NCBI GenBank assembly: GCA_000701725.1 | Contig: JNJQ01000014.1 | Location: 1-64,000 of the forward strand | Source: Erysipelotrichaceae bacterium NK3D112 | GTDB taxonomy: Bacteria > Bacillota_I > Bacilli_A > Erysipelotrichales > Erysipelotrichaceae | DNA: 64,000 nucleotides | Direction of reading: 5' to 3' | Notes under the pieces: generated by a model | Databases searched by the model: none | Told to the model about the DNA's origin: nothing | What the model saw: only the letters and a program-made list of their open reading frames with translations | Part shown: in pieces, positions 47,725 through 57,174 of the stretch | Layout of the letters: every line of letters starts with the position of its first letter | How positions within the stretch are numbered: position 1 is the first letter of the stretch | Program-made: the position numbers and the translations under genes

Positions 47725-48993
47725 TCAGCCCATAATCAGGAACAGCAGAACACTGACAATTGTGCTGGTCAGACCGACACATGCCTCATAGGGGATCAGT
47801 TTGGCACGGTCGCTGATTGACATGTTCACCGAACCGCCGGTCGCATGGAAGAAAGAGCCGTGGGGCAAAGAGTCGACAACTGTCGCACCGGCATGAACCA
47901 TGGCGCCTGCTGCCAGAGCCGGAACACCTTCCGAAAGAAGCGTCGGAGCGAATGTCTGGGCTGCGATGGTTGCGCCGGCAGTGGTGGAAGCGGTGGCACC
48001 GGCCATGAGAATACCGGCAAGAGGTGCCAGAACAAACGCGGGCATATGCATGGCTTCGAGCACATTGATCACATCATACTGCAGAGCGGAAGCTTTGATG
48101 ATGCCGGCGATGGTGCCGGTGCCGATCAGAAGGATGGATACACCGACAACCTTGGAGAGACCGTATTCGGTATAAGCGACGGTATCTTTCGCATTGCCTG
48201 TGACAAGAATGCTGACCAGACCGCCAAGGGGAAGAGCGATCAGGGGATCAATACTGATGCCGGCAATGGGACGAAGGGCAAGAAGGATAATGACAACCAA
48301 CGGTCCGAGCACCGCCGCGAAGAAACCGGGCAGCTCGTTTTCTGATGAATCACAGTCGGAATCCTGGACGGCAAGTCCATTGTCCTTCTTGGCAAGCATG
48401 GACGCCAGAGTGATGGCGACGATCAGTGCGCATAATGCGGGAATCGCATTCTTTACCATGAGCGATGTCAGATCAACCCCGAAGGCCTCGGAAGCCGCAA
48501 TCGTGTTGGGGTTGGGGGAGATGATATTGCCGGCTTTGCCGCCGCCGATCATGGCGAGCAGAAGGCTCTGCTTGGAAATGCCTGCCTTTTTGCCGATGGC
48601 AAGAGCGATCGGGGCAACGGTAATGACAGAGATATCGATGAATACGCCGACCGCGCAGATGATCATGGTTGCGATGGCGATGGCCGCGACGGCTTTCTTT
48701 TCGCCCATCTTGTCAACGATGGTTTCGGCAATCCGCTGGGCGGAACCGGTTTTGATCAAAGCGCCGGCAAGAATTCCCGAGGTCATGATTCTGAGAACGG
48801 ATGACATCATGCTCTGGGCACCGGAAATCATGGTGTTGACGGTGGTGACAAGTCCGCCGCCGCCGATCACGCCGCCGATCAGTGCGCCGAGAATCAGGGA
48901 GTAGGCGGGATGGACTTTCTTGATGATCAGAACGATCGCGATGACGAGACCGGCCAGTGCGCCGATTGTTGAAAATTCATATGCTGCCTGCAT
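47725..48993 (-). CDS. GntP-family organic acid permease (probable glycerate/gluconate)
   Basis: 422 residues, about 12 membrane segments, GntP fold. Features: GGVIGGGGLVTTVNTM near 40, SGILAGALIKTGSA near 92, GGGKAGNIISPNPNTIAASEAFG near 155, and ATASTTAGATIAAQTFAP near 335. It imports sugar acids with protons. It is next to glycerate kinase on the same strand, 29 bases downstream, so glycerate is the likely substrate. Confidence 0.86.
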   Translation of the reverse strand: MQAAYEFSTIGALAGLVIAIVLIIKKVHPAYSLILGALIGGVIGGGGLVTTVNTMISGAQSMMSSVLRIMTSGILAGALIKTGSAQRIAETIVDKMGEKKAVAAIAIATMIICAVGVFIDISVITVAPIALAIGKKAGISKQSLLLAMIGGGKAGNIISPNPNTIAASEAFGVDLTSLMVKNAIPALCALIVAITLASMLAKKDNGLAVQDSDCDSSENELPGFFAAVLGPLVVIILLALRPIAGISIDPLIALPLGGLVSILVTGNAKDTVAYTEYGLSKVVGVSILLIGTGTIAGIIKASALQYDVINVLEAMHMPAFVLAPLAGILMAGATASTTAGATIAAQTFAPTLLSEGVPALAAGAMVHAGATVVDSLPHGSFFHATGGSVNMSISDRAKLIPYEACVGLTSTIVSVLLFLIMG

Positions 48994-49022
48994 GTTGATG
49001 TACTTTTTATCCTTTCATTATT

Positions 49023-50168
49023 TTAACGGTTGGCAATGGCGATTCCGCATCTGATGAAACGGAACATGTTGACGGCTGCCTGATAGTAGAGTTCTTCAGC
49101 GCGTTCAATCGCTTCCTCCACATGCATCGGGCCGTTGACGGAGGTGATGAGAGCTTCGATTCCGCAGTCATAAATCTTGGTGGCATCCTTTCCGAGCGAT
49201 CCGGAAAGACCGACTGTGGCGACACCTTTCGCGCGGCTTCTTTCACCGACACCCTGCATGACTTTACCGAAGCAGCTCTGCCAGTCGGTACGGCCTTCGC
49301 CTGTGACGACCAGATCCACGCCTTCAAGTCTTTCGTCAAAGTGAATCAGATCCAGAACGGTATCGATCCCTGACTTCATTTCGCCTTTGAGGAAAACCAT
49401 CAGGGCTGTGCCGAGTCCGCCGGCGGCGCCCGCACCGCTGATATCATCCGGATTGATGCCGAACTGGCTGATGATGATGTCACGGTAGTGACGCATGCCT
49501 GCCTCAAGGCGTTCCTGGATTTCCGGAGTTGCGCCTTTCTGTGCGCCGAATGTCCAGGTTGCGCCGTTTTCACCGCACAGCGGATTAGTCACATCGCACA
49601 TGACGGTGATTTTTGTTTCATTGATGCGGGCATCCAGGCCGGACATGTCGATTTTCATGACTTTCTCCAGATCCGCTCCTGTTCCCTGCAGCTCATTGCC
49701 GCGGGCATCGAGGAAACGGACACCGAGCGCTCTTGCGCATCCCATGCCGCCGTCATTGGTGGCACTGCCGCCGATCGCGATGGAAATATCACGGAAGCCT
49801 CTGTCCAGCGCGTCACGGATCAGTTCACCGGTGCCGTAGCTGGTGGTATAGAGCGGATTTCTCATGGATCTCGGAATCAGCGGAAGACCGGATGCGGCAG
49901 CCATTTCAATGACTGCTCTGTGATCATCGAGCCTGCCGTATGCGGCATCGAGCCTGTCCATGAGAGGTCCGTATACCTCGGCGTGAATGAGTTCGCCTTT
50001 TTCAGCGGCGATGACCGCGTCCACTGTGCCTTCACCGCCATCGGCTACCGGCACACCGCTGCATTCGACTTCGCCGAATACTTCCTTCGCGGCTGCAGTG
50101 AGCAGCTCCTGTGTCTTTTCACTGCTCAGCGATCCCTTGAATGAGTCAGAAGCGAATAAGAGTTTCAT
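49023..50168 (-). CDS. Glycerate kinase (GlxK/GarK family)
   Basis: 381 residues. Phosphorylates glycerate to 2- or 3-phosphoglycerate, feeding lower glycolysis. Starts FASDSFKGSLSSEKTQELL, with VADGGEGTVDA near 43, AIGGSATNDGGMGCARALG near 132 and GEGRTDWQSCFGK near 290, all family signatures. GGAGAAAG precedes the ATG. Upstream is the divergent CdaR regulator and a GTAAGCGCTTAC palindrome. Confidence 0.93.
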   Translation of the reverse strand: MKLLFASDSFKGSLSSEKTQELLTAAAKEVFGEVECSGVPVADGGEGTVDAVIAAEKGELIHAEVYGPLMDRLDAAYGRLDDHRAVIEMAAASGLPLIPRSMRNPLYTTSYGTGELIRDALDRGFRDISIAIGGSATNDGGMGCARALGVRFLDARGNELQGTGADLEKVMKIDMSGLDARINETKITVMCDVTNPLCGENGATWTFGAQKGATPEIQERLEAGMRHYRDIIISQFGINPDDISGAGAAGGLGTALMVFLKGEMKSGIDTVLDLIHFDERLEGVDLVVTGEGRTDWQSCFGKVMQGVGERSRAKGVATVGLSGSLGKDATKIYDCGIEALITSVNGPMHVEEAIERAEELYYQAAVNMFRFIRCGIAIANR

Positions 50169-50184
50169 GGGCTTTCTCCTTTGC

Positions 50185-50268
50185 CAGGTAAGCGCTTACC
50201 TGTATTTCTGTAAATATAATAATTAAGTTCCACGGTTTAACATATGTTTCATATAATTAATATGAAAC
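50185..50268. promoter_or_regulatory. Two palindromes between the glycerate genes and cdaR
   Basis: CAGGTAAGCGCTTACCTG (50185-50202) is a perfect 18-bp palindrome of LacI/CcpA (cre-like) type close to the kinase start. GTTTCATAT-AATTA-ATATGAAAC (50246-50268) is a 23-bp dyad nearer to cdaR and may be the CdaR site. The pair suggests catabolite control plus specific induction. Confidence 0.65.
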
Positions 50269-50313
50269 TAAATATAAAAACAAAATTGTTATAAATGACA
50301 AATGGAGGTGAAT

Positions 50314-51456
50314 ATGTCCCTGCCTGTGCATATCCGTCTGGCTCAGCAGATTGTCGACACGCTGAAATCCATCTGCGATCATGACATCAACTACATCGAT
50401 CCGTCCGGTCTGATCCGGGCGAGCACGGACCGTACCCGTGTGAGTGAATATCATGAGGACGGACTGACTGCGGCCCGCACCGGCAAAACGGTCATCGTTG
50501 AAAAGGATGATCCCGAGCGCGGTGTCAGACGCGGCATCAACATGCCGATTCTTTCGCATGGCGATGTGGTGGCGGTCATCGGCATCACCGGGGATCCGGA
50601 TGAAGTCAGCCGCTATGCGGATCTGGCCAGAAGGATCACGCGTCTTTTGCTGCGTGAGCAGGAAATCGATCTGCGCGAGCGTAATCTGCGCACCCGCACC
50701 GCCCATCTGATCCGCTGCCTGTGTGAGAATGAGCCGCTCAATCCGGTTTATATGAAGGAAGTGCTGCATGCCAACGGCATTGAGCACAGAGGCGGCACAT
50801 GGTGCACAGCCGTCATTGCGGTCAAATCAGAGGAACAGACGGAAGCGTTCACCGCCCTGGAACCGGAACTGAATCAGGTCTTCGGCAGTTTTGAAAACAC
50901 TCTGTTTACATTTTTCTATCCGCTGGAATATGTTCTGATCATGCCGGCTGAAACGATGCAGAGACAAAGCTCTCTGCTGAGGGCAATCGCAGCCCAATAC
51001 AGCGGGATTCTGAAAATCGGCACGGGAAGCCCGGGCAAGCTCACCCGTCAGCACATCTCCGTGCGCTTTGCAAGGCTTGCCATCGCTTCAATGGGTCCGG
51101 GAATCAATTATGCGGGAATTGATGATATGGATCTGGAACTGCTGTTTTCAGAAGTCTCCGGCGATACGGCGCAGGCTTATCTGCACAAATGCATGGACAG
51201 GATCAATGACAAGGACAGGGAGCTTCTGGAAGCCTATTTTGAATGCGACATGTCATTGAAAAAGACTTCGGAACTGCTGTTCATCCATAAAAACACCCTG
51301 CAGTATCAGCTCAACAGGATTCAGCAGCGCACCGGTTATGATCCAAGATCCTTCCGCGATGCCGCGGTGCTTTACACCGGTCTGAAACTGGAGAAGATTT
51401 ATCCACTTCAGCAAGGCAACACTGCCGCCCATAATGTTGAAAAAGACAAAATATGA
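50314..51456 (+). CDS. cdaR: CdaR-family sugar-diacid/glycerate regulator
   Basis: 380 residues from the ATG with GGAGGTG ahead; an in-frame ATG four codons earlier overlaps that ribosome-binding site. Residues about 1-135 are a diacid recognition domain (LAQQIVDTLKSICDHDINYID, ASTDRTRVSEYHEDG, then RRGINMPILSHGDVVAVIGITG). The C-terminal HTH_30 helix-turn-helix is about 315-368 (LLEAYFECDMSLKKTSELLFIHKNTLQYQLNRI). It is divergent from the kinase-permease unit it probably activates when glycerate or a related acid is bound. Confidence 0.88.
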   Translation: MSLPVHIRLAQQIVDTLKSICDHDINYIDPSGLIRASTDRTRVSEYHEDGLTAARTGKTVIVEKDDPERGVRRGINMPILSHGDVVAVIGITGDPDEVSRYADLARRITRLLLREQEIDLRERNLRTRTAHLIRCLCENEPLNPVYMKEVLHANGIEHRGGTWCTAVIAVKSEEQTEAFTALEPELNQVFGSFENTLFTFFYPLEYVLIMPAETMQRQSSLLRAIAAQYSGILKIGTGSPGKLTRQHISVRFARLAIASMGPGINYAGIDDMDLELLFSEVSGDTAQAYLHKCMDRINDKDRELLEAYFECDMSLKKTSELLFIHKNTLQYQLNRIQQRTGYDPRSFRDAAVLYTGLKLEKIYPLQQGNTAAHNVEKDKI

Positions 51457-51514
51457 TTCGAAGCCGGTATGCATACTGATAAAATAAACATAGCTTTATG
51501 CCTTCAAAGGCGAT

Positions 51515-51545
51515 GTCATTCCATGCGGAATGACCTGAATATAAT
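51515..51545 (+). promoter_or_regulatory. Dyad and TATAAT before the CotH-type gene
   Basis: The perfect inverted repeat GTCATTCC-ATGC-GGAATGAC (51515-51534) overlaps the expected -35 of a promoter with TATAAT at 51540-51545, twelve bases before the ATG. There is no T run, so an operator is likelier than a terminator. Confidence 0.45.
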
Positions 51546-51557
51546 GGCGGTGATCAC

Positions 51558-54194
51558 ATGAAAAAATTATTCAGACACGGACTTTTTACGAGAATTGTTC
51601 TGCCGGTATTCTTTCTGCTCATCATCTTCTGCTTCCATGGCGCTGTGCATGCCGAGGAAACAGATGAAACCATGCCCGACAACGGTATCCCCGTGGTTTA
51701 TGTCAATGTCGATGAATCACAGGGAACCATCGAAGATATGCTGAGCAGCCCCGATCATTCGGTTTACTGCTATGGCACGGTCAGTATTGAAGTGCCGGAA
51801 GGCTTTCATTATGCCGATCTGCCGGATATTGATCAGGCAAGTGTTCATGATCTTGCCATGAGTATCCGCGGCCGCGGCAATTCCACCTGGGAAAGAAAGG
51901 ACAAGAAACCTTTCAAAATCAAGCTGGACAAGAAAACGGATCTGTTCGGCTTCGGTAAAAACAAGCACTGGGTGCTGGTCGCCAATGCCATGGATCCCTC
52001 ATTGTTAAGAGACAGAATCACCGCATGGCTCGGTGATGCGCTCGGCTTTGAATTCACTCCGCGCGGTGTGCCGGTGGATCTGGTCATGCGCGGCGAACAG
52101 TACGGCACAAAATATCTCGGCGCCTATTATCTGAGTGAGAATGTGCGCGTGGATACAAACCGTCTGGAAATCGATGAACTGAAAGAGGATGATGTGGATG
52201 AGCCGACGATCACCGGCGGTTATCTGCTGCAGGATGCGCTGCAGGTCCGCCAGGGATCGCCTGACCGTTTCTTCACTTCACGCCATGTGGACTGGGCAAC
52301 CCATACACCGTCCTTTGATACCGAAGCTGAAGCGGCGCTGGGTGCTTCAGAGGGTGAGAAAGAAAATGGCGAGGAAAACTTCGCCGCTGCCGAACTTGGC
52401 GACGCATATGAAAATCACGTTCAGCAGACCTATATCCAGAATCATATTCAGGAAGTGGAGGATGCGCTGTTTGCGGGAACAGCTGATTACCGTGAGCTGA
52501 TGGACCTTGAAACAGCCGCCAAATACTGGCTGGTCAATGACTTCTCGCTCAACGCTGATTCCTATGGAACCGGCAGTACATATATTTATAAAAAGCGCGA
52601 TGTCGACGGCGTGGTCGGAAAGATCTACTGGGGCCCGTTATGGGACTTTGACTTCTCCTGGGACAACCGTCCGGTCACATCCGGCTTCACCGTGAGACAT
52701 GAATGGCTCAAACCGCTGTTCTGTGACAGATCGGAAGGCGGCTTTGTGGAGGAAATCCGGAAACAGTGGCCTGTATTCAGGGAAAAGATTGTCATGCTTG
52801 TGGAGGATGGCGGTCTGATCGATCAGTACGCCGCTGAAACCGAAGCATCCGCAATCCGCGATGATGAGATCAATCACGCCGGTGAATATGAGCAGACATA
52901 TCTGGAGAGAGTCGAAAATCTCAAGAACTGGATCAAGGAAAGACTGGCATGGGTGGATGCGAATCTGGACATGCTTGACAGCCTGGCTCACAGGGTTGAG
53001 TTCATGAGTGATGACAGTCTTTACGCACTTGCTTTCAAGGCACATTCAGAAAAAGTCGAGGATATCGCTGATATCTGCGATCCGCCCGAAAAGGAAGGCT
53101 ATGTCTTTACAGGCTGGGCTGATGAAGATGGAAATCTGATCGAAGACGAATTCATTGTGGACAGAGAAATGGTGCTGACCGCCCAGTTCATTTCCGAAAG
53201 TGAAGCGGTTCATGCGCAGGATATCACCTTCCGCAAGGACAGCGATGTGACAGTATTCGGCTTCTGGAGCCGCATGTATGAAATCCAGTATGAGATCATT
53301 CCTGCAGATGCGCAGGAAAAGAAAGTGACATGGACTTCATCAGATGAAAGCTTCGCAACGGTTGATCCGTATGGCGTGGTATCTTTCAATGGTCCGGGCA
53401 CGGTTACAATCACGGCAACACTGGCAAACGGTGTGAGCAGGGGTTTCACCCTGACTGTGACCGATGCGGATCTGCCCATACCGGATGAGGTCATCCCGGA
53501 ACAGGAAGTCTATGAAATGGAGCCGGGACAGCTGCTTCCGGTGATTGTGGAAACAGAACCGACGCCGGCAAGAATCGTTACTTATCAATATGTTTCGGAT
53601 GATGAAAGTGTTGTCACCGTGGACGCATTCGGTGTTCTGAGCGCCGTCGGTCCCGGTGAAACCACCGTGCGTATCATTACAACTTCTCCCGATGGCACAC
53701 CGGAAGGAAAAGTGATCGAAACGGTTGTCACGGTCATTGTCTCCGAAGAAAAACCGGAGCCCACACCTGAGCCCGCAGAGATCACATATACTGTGACTAA
53801 TGGAGCGGATGGCAGCTGGACAAAGGGTTCCAGCAAAGACTTCACCCTGACAATCAAGCGTTCAGAAGCGGACGAGACCTGCTTCGCGCATTTCACAAGC
53901 GTGAAGATTGACGGAAAACTGATCGGCAAGGATAAGGATTATACCGCCGCGCCAGGCAGCACCGTCATCACCATCAAGGCTTCCATGCTTGAAACGTTAA
54001 AGGACGGCAGCCATACGGTCAGTGTCATCTTCGATGACGGCACAGCAGAAACGACACTGAAGATCGCACCGAAGGGTGTGACACCCGCTCCGGACACATC
54101 CGACCATGCAAATACCGGCTGGGCCTTCCTGATGGCAGGTGCACTGCTCGCATCCGCACTGGCTCTGATTCTGAGACTGAAAACAGCCAGATAA
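51558..54194 (+). CDS. CotH-domain surface protein with Ig-like repeats
   Basis: 878 residues. It has a signal peptide (about 1-31), then a CotH kinase-like domain (about 90-480): SIRGRGNSTWERKDKKPFKIKL, HWVLVANAMDPSLLRDRI, YLGAYYLSENVRV and WGPLWDFDFSWDN. A Listeria-type bacterial repeat follows (YVFTGWADEDG, near 515), then two BIG2-like Ig domains (about 560-640 and 645-735), a PEPTPEP linker, another beta domain and a C-terminal membrane segment (about 850-870). The tail APDTSDHANTGW is not LPxTG but resembles the PKTGD-type surface anchors. CotH proteins phosphorylate proteins or organise spore or cell-surface layers; here a surface role is inferred. Confidence 0.86.
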   Translation: MKKLFRHGLFTRIVLPVFFLLIIFCFHGAVHAEETDETMPDNGIPVVYVNVDESQGTIEDMLSSPDHSVYCYGTVSIEVPEGFHYADLPDIDQASVHDLAMSIRGRGNSTWERKDKKPFKIKLDKKTDLFGFGKNKHWVLVANAMDPSLLRDRITAWLGDALGFEFTPRGVPVDLVMRGEQYGTKYLGAYYLSENVRVDTNRLEIDELKEDDVDEPTITGGYLLQDALQVRQGSPDRFFTSRHVDWATHTPSFDTEAEAALGASEGEKENGEENFAAAELGDAYENHVQQTYIQNHIQEVEDALFAGTADYRELMDLETAAKYWLVNDFSLNADSYGTGSTYIYKKRDVDGVVGKIYWGPLWDFDFSWDNRPVTSGFTVRHEWLKPLFCDRSEGGFVEEIRKQWPVFREKIVMLVEDGGLIDQYAAETEASAIRDDEINHAGEYEQTYLERVENLKNWIKERLAWVDANLDMLDSLAHRVEFMSDDSLYALAFKAHSEKVEDIADICDPPEKEGYVFTGWADEDGNLIEDEFIVDREMVLTAQFISESEAVHAQDITFRKDSDVTVFGFWSRMYEIQYEIIPADAQEKKVTWTSSDESFATVDPYGVVSFNGPGTVTITATLANGVSRGFTLTVTDADLPIPDEVIPEQEVYEMEPGQLLPVIVETEPTPARIVTYQYVSDDESVVTVDAFGVLSAVGPGETTVRIITTSPDGTPEGKVIETVVTVIVSEEKPEPTPEPAEITYTVTNGADGSWTKGSSKDFTLTIKRSEADETCFAHFTSVKIDGKLIGKDKDYTAAPGSTVITIKASMLETLKDGSHTVSVIFDDGTAETTLKIAPKGVTPAPDTSDHANTGWAFLMAGALLASALALILRLKTAR

Positions 54195-54213
54195 AAACTG
54201 AAATTCATCCGCA

Positions 54214-54239
54214 GGCACTCCGCATCCGGGGTGCCTTTT
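54214..54239 (+). terminator. Terminator of the CotH-type gene
   Basis: GGCACTCC pairs with GGGGTGCC (54214-54235, one G-U), then TTTT. Confidence 0.75.
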
Positions 54240-54290
54240 CAAAAACATCTGAATGAAAATTGAGTAAACTGATATCAGAGGTGTGAATCC

Positions 54291-55586
54291 ATGCGAAATG
54301 AAAAAGAATATTTTCCCGACGGGACTGAAATCGGGGAATGGTTTTATGAAACAGAAATACCAAAGCTGTCTGAACTGGGCAGACCTTACAGTCTGAAAGA
54401 TTTCGCCATCCCGGCTGACGGCACTGTGCAGACGGAAAGAATCCAGAATGTGATTGATCAGGCGGCGGAAAACGGCGGCGGAGTGATTGTTGTCAGCGGG
54501 GGAACCTGGACATCGGGAGCCCTGTATTTCCCGCAGTCCGTCAATCTGTATGTTGCCAAAGACGGCGTCCTCAACGGCAGTGAGGATATTTCCGATTTTC
54601 CGTTATGCCAGACCAGAATTGAAGGGCAGATCTGCACCTATTTTCCGGCTTTGATCAATGTCAGCAATGTGCATGGATTTGTCATAGCGGGAGAGGGAAC
54701 CATCGACGGCAGCGGAGAGCGCTACTGGAAAAACTTCTGGCTCAGAAGGGCATGGAATCCGGAATGCACCAACAAGGATGAACAGCGGCCGAGACTGCTG
54801 TATATTTCCAACAGTTCGGATGTGCTGATCAGCGGCGTCACATTTCAGAATTCCCCGTTCTGGACCACCCATATTTACAAATGCGATCATGTGAAATACC
54901 TTGGCTGCAGAATGCTGTCACCGCATGAAGGCATCAAAGGCCCGAGCACAGACGCGATCGATATCGATGCCTGCAGCGATGTGCTGGTGAAAAACTGCTA
55001 TATGGCGGTCAATGATGACGCGGTGGCGCTCAAAGGCGGCAAGGGTCCCTGGGCGGACAGCGATCCTGCCAACGGAGCCAATGAAAGAATCATTATCGAG
55101 GATTGTGAGTACGGCTTCTGCCATGGCTGTGTGACATTCGGATCGGAATCCGTCCATGACCGCAATATCATCATCCGCAATATCACGGTGGACACCGGAT
55201 ACAACCTGCTCTGGATGAAATTCCGTCCGGACACACCGCAATGTTATGAATATGTGCTGATGGAGAATATCAGAGGAAGGGCAGCCCATTTCCTCAATAT
55301 CAATCCATGGAGACAGTTTTATGACAACGGAGGCAGAACCGATATCCCCGTTTCAAAGGCAAGGCATATCACTCTGCGCAACTGTGAATTTGACAGTGAT
55401 GTGTTCTTCAATGTCAAAGCGGATGAGGAACAGTATCACCTCAGTGATTTCACTTTGGAGAATATTACAGTCAGGGCGGCGGACATTTCCTTCTATACGG
55501 AAACAATTGAGAATCTGAAGCAGAATGAGTTTGTCCTGATTCAGAAAGAGGAAAGAAGCTATACCGACGCGGTCACAACCCTTTAA
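54291..55586 (+). CDS. GH28 polygalacturonase-like glycosidase
   Basis: 431 residues, right-handed beta-helix, GH28. Key regions: VSGGTWTSGALYFPQSVNLYV, the catalytic Asp pair in YMAVNDDAVALKGGKG, HGCVTFGSESVHD (with the active-site Gly-Ser and His), and an RFRP-like MKFRPDTP. It cleaves galacturonic acid ends from pectin fragments. There is no signal peptide, so it acts inside the cell on imported oligomers, as the exo-type gut enzymes do. It stands alone, with an AGAGGTG ribosome-binding site. Confidence 0.9.
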   Translation: MRNEKEYFPDGTEIGEWFYETEIPKLSELGRPYSLKDFAIPADGTVQTERIQNVIDQAAENGGGVIVVSGGTWTSGALYFPQSVNLYVAKDGVLNGSEDISDFPLCQTRIEGQICTYFPALINVSNVHGFVIAGEGTIDGSGERYWKNFWLRRAWNPECTNKDEQRPRLLYISNSSDVLISGVTFQNSPFWTTHIYKCDHVKYLGCRMLSPHEGIKGPSTDAIDIDACSDVLVKNCYMAVNDDAVALKGGKGPWADSDPANGANERIIIEDCEYGFCHGCVTFGSESVHDRNIIIRNITVDTGYNLLWMKFRPDTPQCYEYVLMENIRGRAAHFLNINPWRQFYDNGGRTDIPVSKARHITLRNCEFDSDVFFNVKADEEQYHLSDFTLENITVRAADISFYTETIENLKQNEFVLIQKEERSYTDAVTTL

Positions 55587-55658
55587 TAAGACAAGGACAT
55601 TCAGCTGCTCTGAAATTGTCTTTCGCCATTATTGCCACAGTGTAGTAAGATATTAGAC

Positions 55659-56510
55659 ATGGACAAGAGAGTTGATTTACATTGCCATTCAACCTTCTCG
55701 GATGGCACGATGACACCGGAAGAACTGGTCAGCCTGGCAGAGAAACAGGGCCTTTCCGCTCTGGCTCTGACGGATCACAACACCGCCCGCGGACTTCCGG
55801 ATTTCATGGCGGCAGGCAGAAACAGCAGCGTGATCACGGTGCCGGGATGCGAATTCACAACCGAATGGAGAAAAAAGGAAATCCATATCGTCGGCCTGTT
55901 TTTCCGCGAAGAGCACTGGGCTGAAATCGAGGACTTCCTTGAACTGGCGCATCTGGCCAAAATCAATTCCAATAACAGTCTGATTACAAGACTCAATGAC
56001 GCCGGTTATGAAGTCAGTGTGGAAGAAGCTTCCGCCCTGACCCAGGGCGATGATTTCAACCGTGCCCATGTGGCAAGAGTCCTGATGGCAAAAGGCTATG
56101 TCAAAAGCGTTTCCGAAGCTTTCGCGACATTGCTGAAGGAAGGCAACGGCTTCTATGTTCCGCCGCGGCGCATCACATCGATGGCTGCGATCCGCTTTAT
56201 CAAAACCTTCAGCGCCACAGCCATCTTCGCGCATCCATTGCTCAATCTGAGCTATGAGGAAATGCTGGAATTTCTGCCGGAGGCCAAAGAGGCGGGACTT
56301 GACGCGATTGAAACGCACTATACCGAATATGATGAGGAAATGACCGAGGTGGCCGTCTCACTGGCTGAACAGTTCGGTCTGAAACAGAGCGGCGGTTCGG
56401 ATTTCCATGGCGCTGCCAAACCGCATATTCAGCTTGGCGTCGGCCGCGGCGATCTGGTGGTTCCTTATTCCTTCTATGAGGATATGCTCGGCTGTGCCGA
56501 TTATGAATGA
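55659..56510 (+). CDS. PHP-domain phosphoesterase (YciV/RnaAM-like)
   Basis: 283 residues from ATG 55659; a TTG start nine codons earlier is possible but less likely. Metal motifs: DLHCHSTFSDG (near 5-15), ALTDHNTARG (near 40), EFTTEWRKKEIHIVGLF (near 73), and SGGSDFHG near the end. This order matches the 3',5'-nucleoside bisphosphate or RNA-end phosphatases of the PHP family. The Shine-Dalgarno is weak. Single gene. Confidence 0.85.
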   Translation: MDKRVDLHCHSTFSDGTMTPEELVSLAEKQGLSALALTDHNTARGLPDFMAAGRNSSVITVPGCEFTTEWRKKEIHIVGLFFREEHWAEIEDFLELAHLAKINSNNSLITRLNDAGYEVSVEEASALTQGDDFNRAHVARVLMAKGYVKSVSEAFATLLKEGNGFYVPPRRITSMAAIRFIKTFSATAIFAHPLLNLSYEEMLEFLPEAKEAGLDAIETHYTEYDEEMTEVAVSLAEQFGLKQSGGSDFHGAAKPHIQLGVGRGDLVVPYSFYEDMLGCADYE

Positions 56511-56652
56511 TGAGAATGATCTTCTTCTGAACGAGGAGATCATTTTTTGTGACCAAGGCATTTCTTAAGTCTGAGGGCAGCACAGATGCGGATACTTACA
56601 ATTTCCGATGAGCGGCGGTATGATGAAAAGGCGGAAAACAATGGAGGACAAT

Positions 56653-57126
56653 ATGAAAACAAGTGTTCTGAATGATGCTCTGGTATTTGCTTATCCGGAT
56701 GATTTCGAAGAAATGAGCAAAGAGGAAATCAGCAATATGGCAAACTACGGAGAGGCGCCGCAGTTCGTCATCCGCAATGCGCAGCGTCATATGGTTGTTT
56801 CAGTCGGTTATAAAGTGATCAACGGTTTCTCGGCGATGATGCTCAATACAGCGGATATGGCCAAAAAGACACAGTCGGAAATTTCCAAAGTGATGAAAGA
56901 CTCCGGCTATGAACTGATCTGCAATGTGAAAGAAAACATCGCAGACAAAACAGCGGAAGGCTTCCGTTACAGATATCAGGTGCAGGATGTTGATATGAGT
57001 TCGGAAAGTCTGATCCTCAAGGAGGGCAAGGTTGTGTATTACATCCAGTGCTACTACAGAACAGCGATGAGTGAAGACAGTCTGCCCGTCTTTGATCAGA
57101 TGCTGAAGAATTCCTCCTGGAAATAA
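56653..57126 (+). CDS. Small unknown soluble protein
   Basis: 157 residues from the ATG placed 9 bases after GGAGG; upstream in-frame ATGs are rejected. It starts SVLNDALVFAYPDDFEEMSKEE and has alternating strands (QFVIRNAQRHMVVSVGYKVI, then EGKVVYYIQCYYRT), which suggests a PsbP/Mog1-like alpha-beta fold. There is no signal peptide. A similar stress-type protein is a guess only. It ends 16 bases before a bidirectional terminator. Confidence 0.65.
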   Translation: MKTSVLNDALVFAYPDDFEEMSKEEISNMANYGEAPQFVIRNAQRHMVVSVGYKVINGFSAMMLNTADMAKKTQSEISKVMKDSGYELICNVKENIADKTAEGFRYRYQVQDVDMSSESLILKEGKVVYYIQCYYRTAMSEDSLPVFDQMLKNSSWK

Positions 57127-57137
57127 GCATAGATATG

Positions 57138-57169
57138 AAAAACTCTGATCACACGGTCAGAGTTTTTTT
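57138..57169. terminator. Bidirectional terminator
   Basis: AAAACTCTGA pairs with TCAGAGTTTTTTT (57138-57169), shared with the convergent oxidoreductase gene. Confidence 0.85.
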
Positions 57170-57174
57170 AAAGC

